Source: Candidatus Cloacimonas sp. 4484_140
GTDB taxonomy: Bacteria > Cloacimonadota > Cloacimonadia > JGIOTU-2
Assembly (NCBI GenBank): GCA_002049945.1
Contig: MVCT01000058.1
Coordinates: 1-7,088 of the forward strand
DNA: 7,088 nt
Direction of reading: 5' to 3'
Below, one piece after another: positions 4,910-7,088 of the stretch. Positions within the stretch are counted from its first letter, which is position 1. Every line of letters starts with the position of its first letter. The translations under genes were made by a program, and so were the position numbers. The notes under the pieces are model-generated. The model worked only from the letters and a program-made list of their open reading frames with translations, made no database searches and had not been told where the DNA came from.

Positions 4910-6151
4910 ATGAAGTTAAAAAGAGTGGTTGTAACCGGTCTTGGTACCATTAATCCCCTCGGCTTGAACGTCGAAGATACTTGGAAAAAACTCTGTGAAG
5001 GAAAATCCGGTATTGCTCTCGCAACGAACTTTGATCTTGAAGATGTTCCTTCCAAGATCGCAGGGCAGGTCAATAACTTCGATCCCCTCGATTATATCGT
5101 TCCTAAAGAAGTAAAAAGAATGGATCGTTACTGCCATTTTTCTATTGCTGCAGCAACTCAGGCAATGGAGAATTCCGGTCTCGAAGGGCAGATTGATCCT
5201 GATAAATTAGGTGTCATCACAGGAACCGGTATTGGCGGAATGCAAACTTTTGAACAGCAAACGAGTAATTTTCTTACACGAGGACCCAAAAGGATAAGCC
5301 CTTTCTTTATACCTATGATGATATCGAATATAGCTGCCGGTAGAATTGCTATTAAATACAATGCACGAAGTATTAATTTTAATGTTACTTCGGCATGTGC
5401 CTCCAGTGCAAACGCAATTGGAGAGGCATACAGAGCAATTAAATATGGCGCTGCTGAAGCTGTGATCGCTGTCGGTTCAGAAGCAGCAGTTACACGGTTT
5501 ACTCTCTCCGGCTTTTCTGTGATGCGTGCTCTTTCCACACGTAATGACTCACCGGAAACAGCAAGCAGACCCTTTGATAAAGAGAGAGACGGATTTGTTC
5601 TTGCTGAAGGAGCAGCAGCTCTTGTGCTGGAAGAATATGAGCATGCAAAATCCAGAGGAGCTATGATCTACGGAGAAATGGTCGGTTACGGAGCTACTTG
5701 TGACGCCTTCCACATCACTATGCCTGCCCCAAGCGGAGAAGGCGGAGCACACTCTATGCGTAATGCTATTGAGGATGCAGGAATTTCTCCTGAAGATGTA
5801 CAGTACATTAATGCCCACGGCACTTCAACCCCCCTTAATGATAAGAGCGAAACTCAGGCGATCAAAACAGTATTTGGTGACTACGCATACGAAGTGAAAA
5901 TTAACTCCAGTAAATCAATGCTCGGTCACGGACTTGGAGCTGCCGGTGCACTGGAATCAATTATTGTTGTAAAATCCATTCAAGAGCAAAAGATACATCC
6001 CACCACAAATCTCACTACTCCTGATCCTGAATGTGACCTTGATTATAATCCCGAAGGTACCATTCCTTTAGCAATAGAGTATAGTATCTCTAACTCATTT
6101 GGATTCGGTGGTCACAACGCGACACTGGTTTTCAAGCGATATGATGATTGA
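4910..6151 (+). CDS. fabF: Beta-ketoacyl-ACP synthase II (KAS II)
   Basis: FabF performs the elongating Claisen condensation of acyl-ACP with malonyl-ACP. At 413 residues it is the same length as E. coli FabF, and the catalytic residues fall at the same numbers: Cys163 in TSACASSANAIG, His303 in NAHGTSTPLND, Lys335 and His340 in INSSKSMLGHGLGAAG. The start KRVVVTGLG and the C-terminal SFGFGGHNATLVFKR are typical. It was chosen as FabF rather than FabB because of length, the N-terminal VVVTGLGTINPLG and the operon context. The frame is open to an ATG at 4868 inside the intergenic stem-loop. ATG 4910 is preferred because AGAAAGGA (4893-4900) precedes it by nine bases and the conserved domain starts at once. 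It is the only elongating synthase visible here, so it may serve all chain lengths. It overlaps rnc by 11 bases. Confidence 0.97.
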   Translation: MKLKRVVVTGLGTINPLGLNVEDTWKKLCEGKSGIALATNFDLEDVPSKIAGQVNNFDPLDYIVPKEVKRMDRYCHFSIAAATQAMENSGLEGQIDPDKLGVITGTGIGGMQTFEQQTSNFLTRGPKRISPFFIPMMISNIAAGRIAIKYNARSINFNVTSACASSANAIGEAYRAIKYGAAEAVIAVGSEAAVTRFTLSGFSVMRALSTRNDSPETASRPFDKERDGFVLAEGAAALVLEEYEHAKSRGAMIYGEMVGYGATCDAFHITMPAPSGEGGAHSMRNAIEDAGISPEDVQYINAHGTSTPLNDKSETQAIKTVFGDYAYEVKINSSKSMLGHGLGAAGALESIIVVKSIQEQKIHPTTNLTTPDPECDLDYNPEGTIPLAIEYSISNSFGFGGHNATLVFKRYDD

Positions 6152-6902
6152 GAATGATAAGATTGTTCTTCATTCTAAAGCTGACCCCCAAAAAATCGAA
6201 AAGTGGAGGAAATCACTTCCGCAATTAGAGGAAAAGCTTAACTATTTTTTCAAAAATACTGACCTTTTAGAAGCAGCGCTTATTCATAGATCCATCTATG
6301 ATCAAGAAAGCGACCATTCTATTGCAGAAAGATTGGAATTTCTCGGAGACTCAGTTCTTGAATTAGCCATCACAGAATATCTATTCAAAACCTTTCATGA
6401 TAAAGACGAGGGATTCCTCACAAAAAAACGTTCGAAAATAATCAGTAAGGTTTATTTGAACAAAAAAGCCGGTGAGATTGGATTAACAAAATACATCCTT
6501 GTAAAGGAAGATGAGATAAATCTTAATCACCAAAAACGTTCATCACTAACTGCTGACACCATGGAATCTCTCTTTGGCGCAATATTTCTGGATTGCTCTT
6601 ACCGAGAAGCAAAATACGTAATACAAAATCTTATTCTTTCAAATTTTGATGAACTGATCTCTCATACAGATCTTCAGAATTACAAGAGTATCCTGCAGGA
6701 ATTTGCTCATGCCGAATTTGCCGAAAATCCAGTCTATGAGATAATTAAAGAAGCCGGACCCGAACATCAAAAAAAATTCTATACAAAGGTTTCGGTAGGT
6801 AAAAAGTACTCATCGAGGGGCAGTGGGAAATCCAAAAAAGCTGCTGAACAGAAAGCAGCCCGTAATCTTATTAAGAAATTTCAAAATAAACTGAACAAAT
6901 GA
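6141..6902 (+). CDS. rnc: Ribonuclease III
   Basis: RNase III cuts double-stranded RNA, maturing rRNA precursors and processing structured mRNAs. The 253-residue protein has both expected domains. The endonuclease domain holds the signature ERLEFLGDSVLELAI with metal ligands Glu63, Glu66 and Asp70, and the second acidic pair Asp129 and Glu132 in LTADTMESLFGAIFLD. A C-terminal double-stranded RNA-binding domain spans about 181-248 and ends with SSRGSGKSKKAAEQKAARNLI. The family's usual Asn before ERLEFLGD is Ala here, a minor change. Length is a little above E. coli (226) because of an N-terminal extension of about 20 residues, similar to Firmicutes forms. The start is one of two adjacent ATG codons (6141, 6144); no Shine-Dalgarno is visible, so coupling to fabF through the 11-base overlap is likely. 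rnc following the fab genes and acpP is a conserved order in many phyla. Confidence 0.96.
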   Translation: MMIENDKIVLHSKADPQKIEKWRKSLPQLEEKLNYFFKNTDLLEAALIHRSIYDQESDHSIAERLEFLGDSVLELAITEYLFKTFHDKDEGFLTKKRSKIISKVYLNKKAGEIGLTKYILVKEDEINLNHQKRSSLTADTMESLFGAIFLDCSYREAKYVIQNLILSNFDELISHTDLQNYKSILQEFAHAEFAENPVYEIIKEAGPEHQKKFYTKVSVGKKYSSRGSGKSKKAAEQKAARNLIKKFQNKLNK

Positions 6903-7088
6903 ACCTCCTGGCAACACTTCTCATCATTCTTTCCGGAATCATCATCTTTTTTTATTATAGATTCACAAATCCACCGATAAAAAACAGTCTCAAATTTATC
7001 CTCGGAATATTAAGATTCTTATTTTTTGCGATCGTGATCCTGCTCATTTTCAATCCGACACTCCACTTTCCCAGTTCAAAAAAAGTAC
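6899..7088 (+). CDS. N-terminus of an unidentified membrane protein (partial)
   Basis: A frame opens with ATG at 6899 overlapping the rnc stop as ATGA and runs uninterrupted for 63 codons off the window edge. Residues about 3-20 (LLATLLIILSGIIIFFYY) form one membrane helix. A short loop RFTNPPIKNSLK follows, then a second helix at about 33-52 ends at FNPTLHFP. A two-helix start with a PP-containing loop and an NP (or DP/EP) exit resembles the N-termini of large membrane proteins that carry a von Willebrand A or glutamine-amidotransferase-like periplasmic domain in Bacteroidetes-type genomes. This is a pattern memory and the defining domain lies outside the window. No ribosome binding site is visible, so translation probably depends on rnc. 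The reading frame is well supported; the family is not. Confidence 0.7.
   Translation, partial: MNLLATLLIILSGIIIFFYYRFTNPPIKNSLKFILGILRFLFFAIVILLIFNPTLHFPSSKKV

Noticed and set aside
6099..6140. Upstream ATG for rnc inside fabF
   Set aside because: The added residues overlap conserved FabF C-terminal coding sequence and have no ribosome binding site; 6141/6144 gives a normal length.
1..7088. A previously undescribed defence, mobile or biosynthetic system
   Set aside because: All complete genes are recognisable housekeeping genes with intact catalytic residues in a widely conserved order; no CRISPR array, complete transposon, toxin-antitoxin pair or unusual gene cassette is seen.

Overview
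The window holds a conserved bacterial housekeeping cluster: ribosomal protein L32 (rpmF), then plsX-fabH-fabD-fabG-acpP-fabF for type II fatty acid synthesis and entry of acyl chains into phospholipid synthesis, then rnc (RNase III) and the start of a membrane protein. All complete genes lie on the + strand. DNA is AT-rich with many A/T-ending codons. The upstream partial gene looks like the end of a beta-rich, possibly outer-membrane protein, and L32 is the four-cysteine zinc type. Together these suggest a low-to-moderate GC Gram-negative bacterium, perhaps of the Fibrobacteres-Chlorobi-Bacteroidetes/Cloacimonadota neighbourhood. That placement is inference; no rRNA or other strong phylogenetic marker is present.

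Layout: 1-189 is the C-terminus of an unrecognised gene. 190-695 is a 506-base stretch without a convincing gene. It holds REP-like palindromes (about 203-263), a GC-richer block with nested inverted repeats (about 372-487), and an AT-rich promoter zone with a 26-base imperfect palindrome (648-673) just before the rpmF ribosome binding site. From 696 to the end the genes are tightly packed. rpmF/plsX are 5 bases apart, plsX/fabH overlap by 8, fabH/fabD share one base (TAATG), and fabD/fabG are 9 apart. fabG/acpP are 28 apart, acpP/fabF 71 apart with a strong stem-loop in the gap, fabF/rnc overlap by 11, and rnc/membrane protein overlap by 4 (ATGA). This looks like one operon, possibly with internal RNA-level control around acpP.

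Working together: FabD loads malonate onto the AcpP phosphopantetheine arm, FabH starts chains by condensing acyl-CoA with malonyl-ACP, FabG reduces the 3-keto product, and FabF elongates. PlsX converts finished acyl-ACP to acyl-phosphate for phospholipid synthesis. The dehydratase (FabZ), enoyl reductase and acetyl-CoA carboxylase are not in the window and must be elsewhere. All catalytic residues I could check are intact.

I see no evidence of a previously undescribed system. The items most worth a second look are the non-coding stretch before rpmF, the acpP-fabF stem-loop and the ambiguous fabH start.
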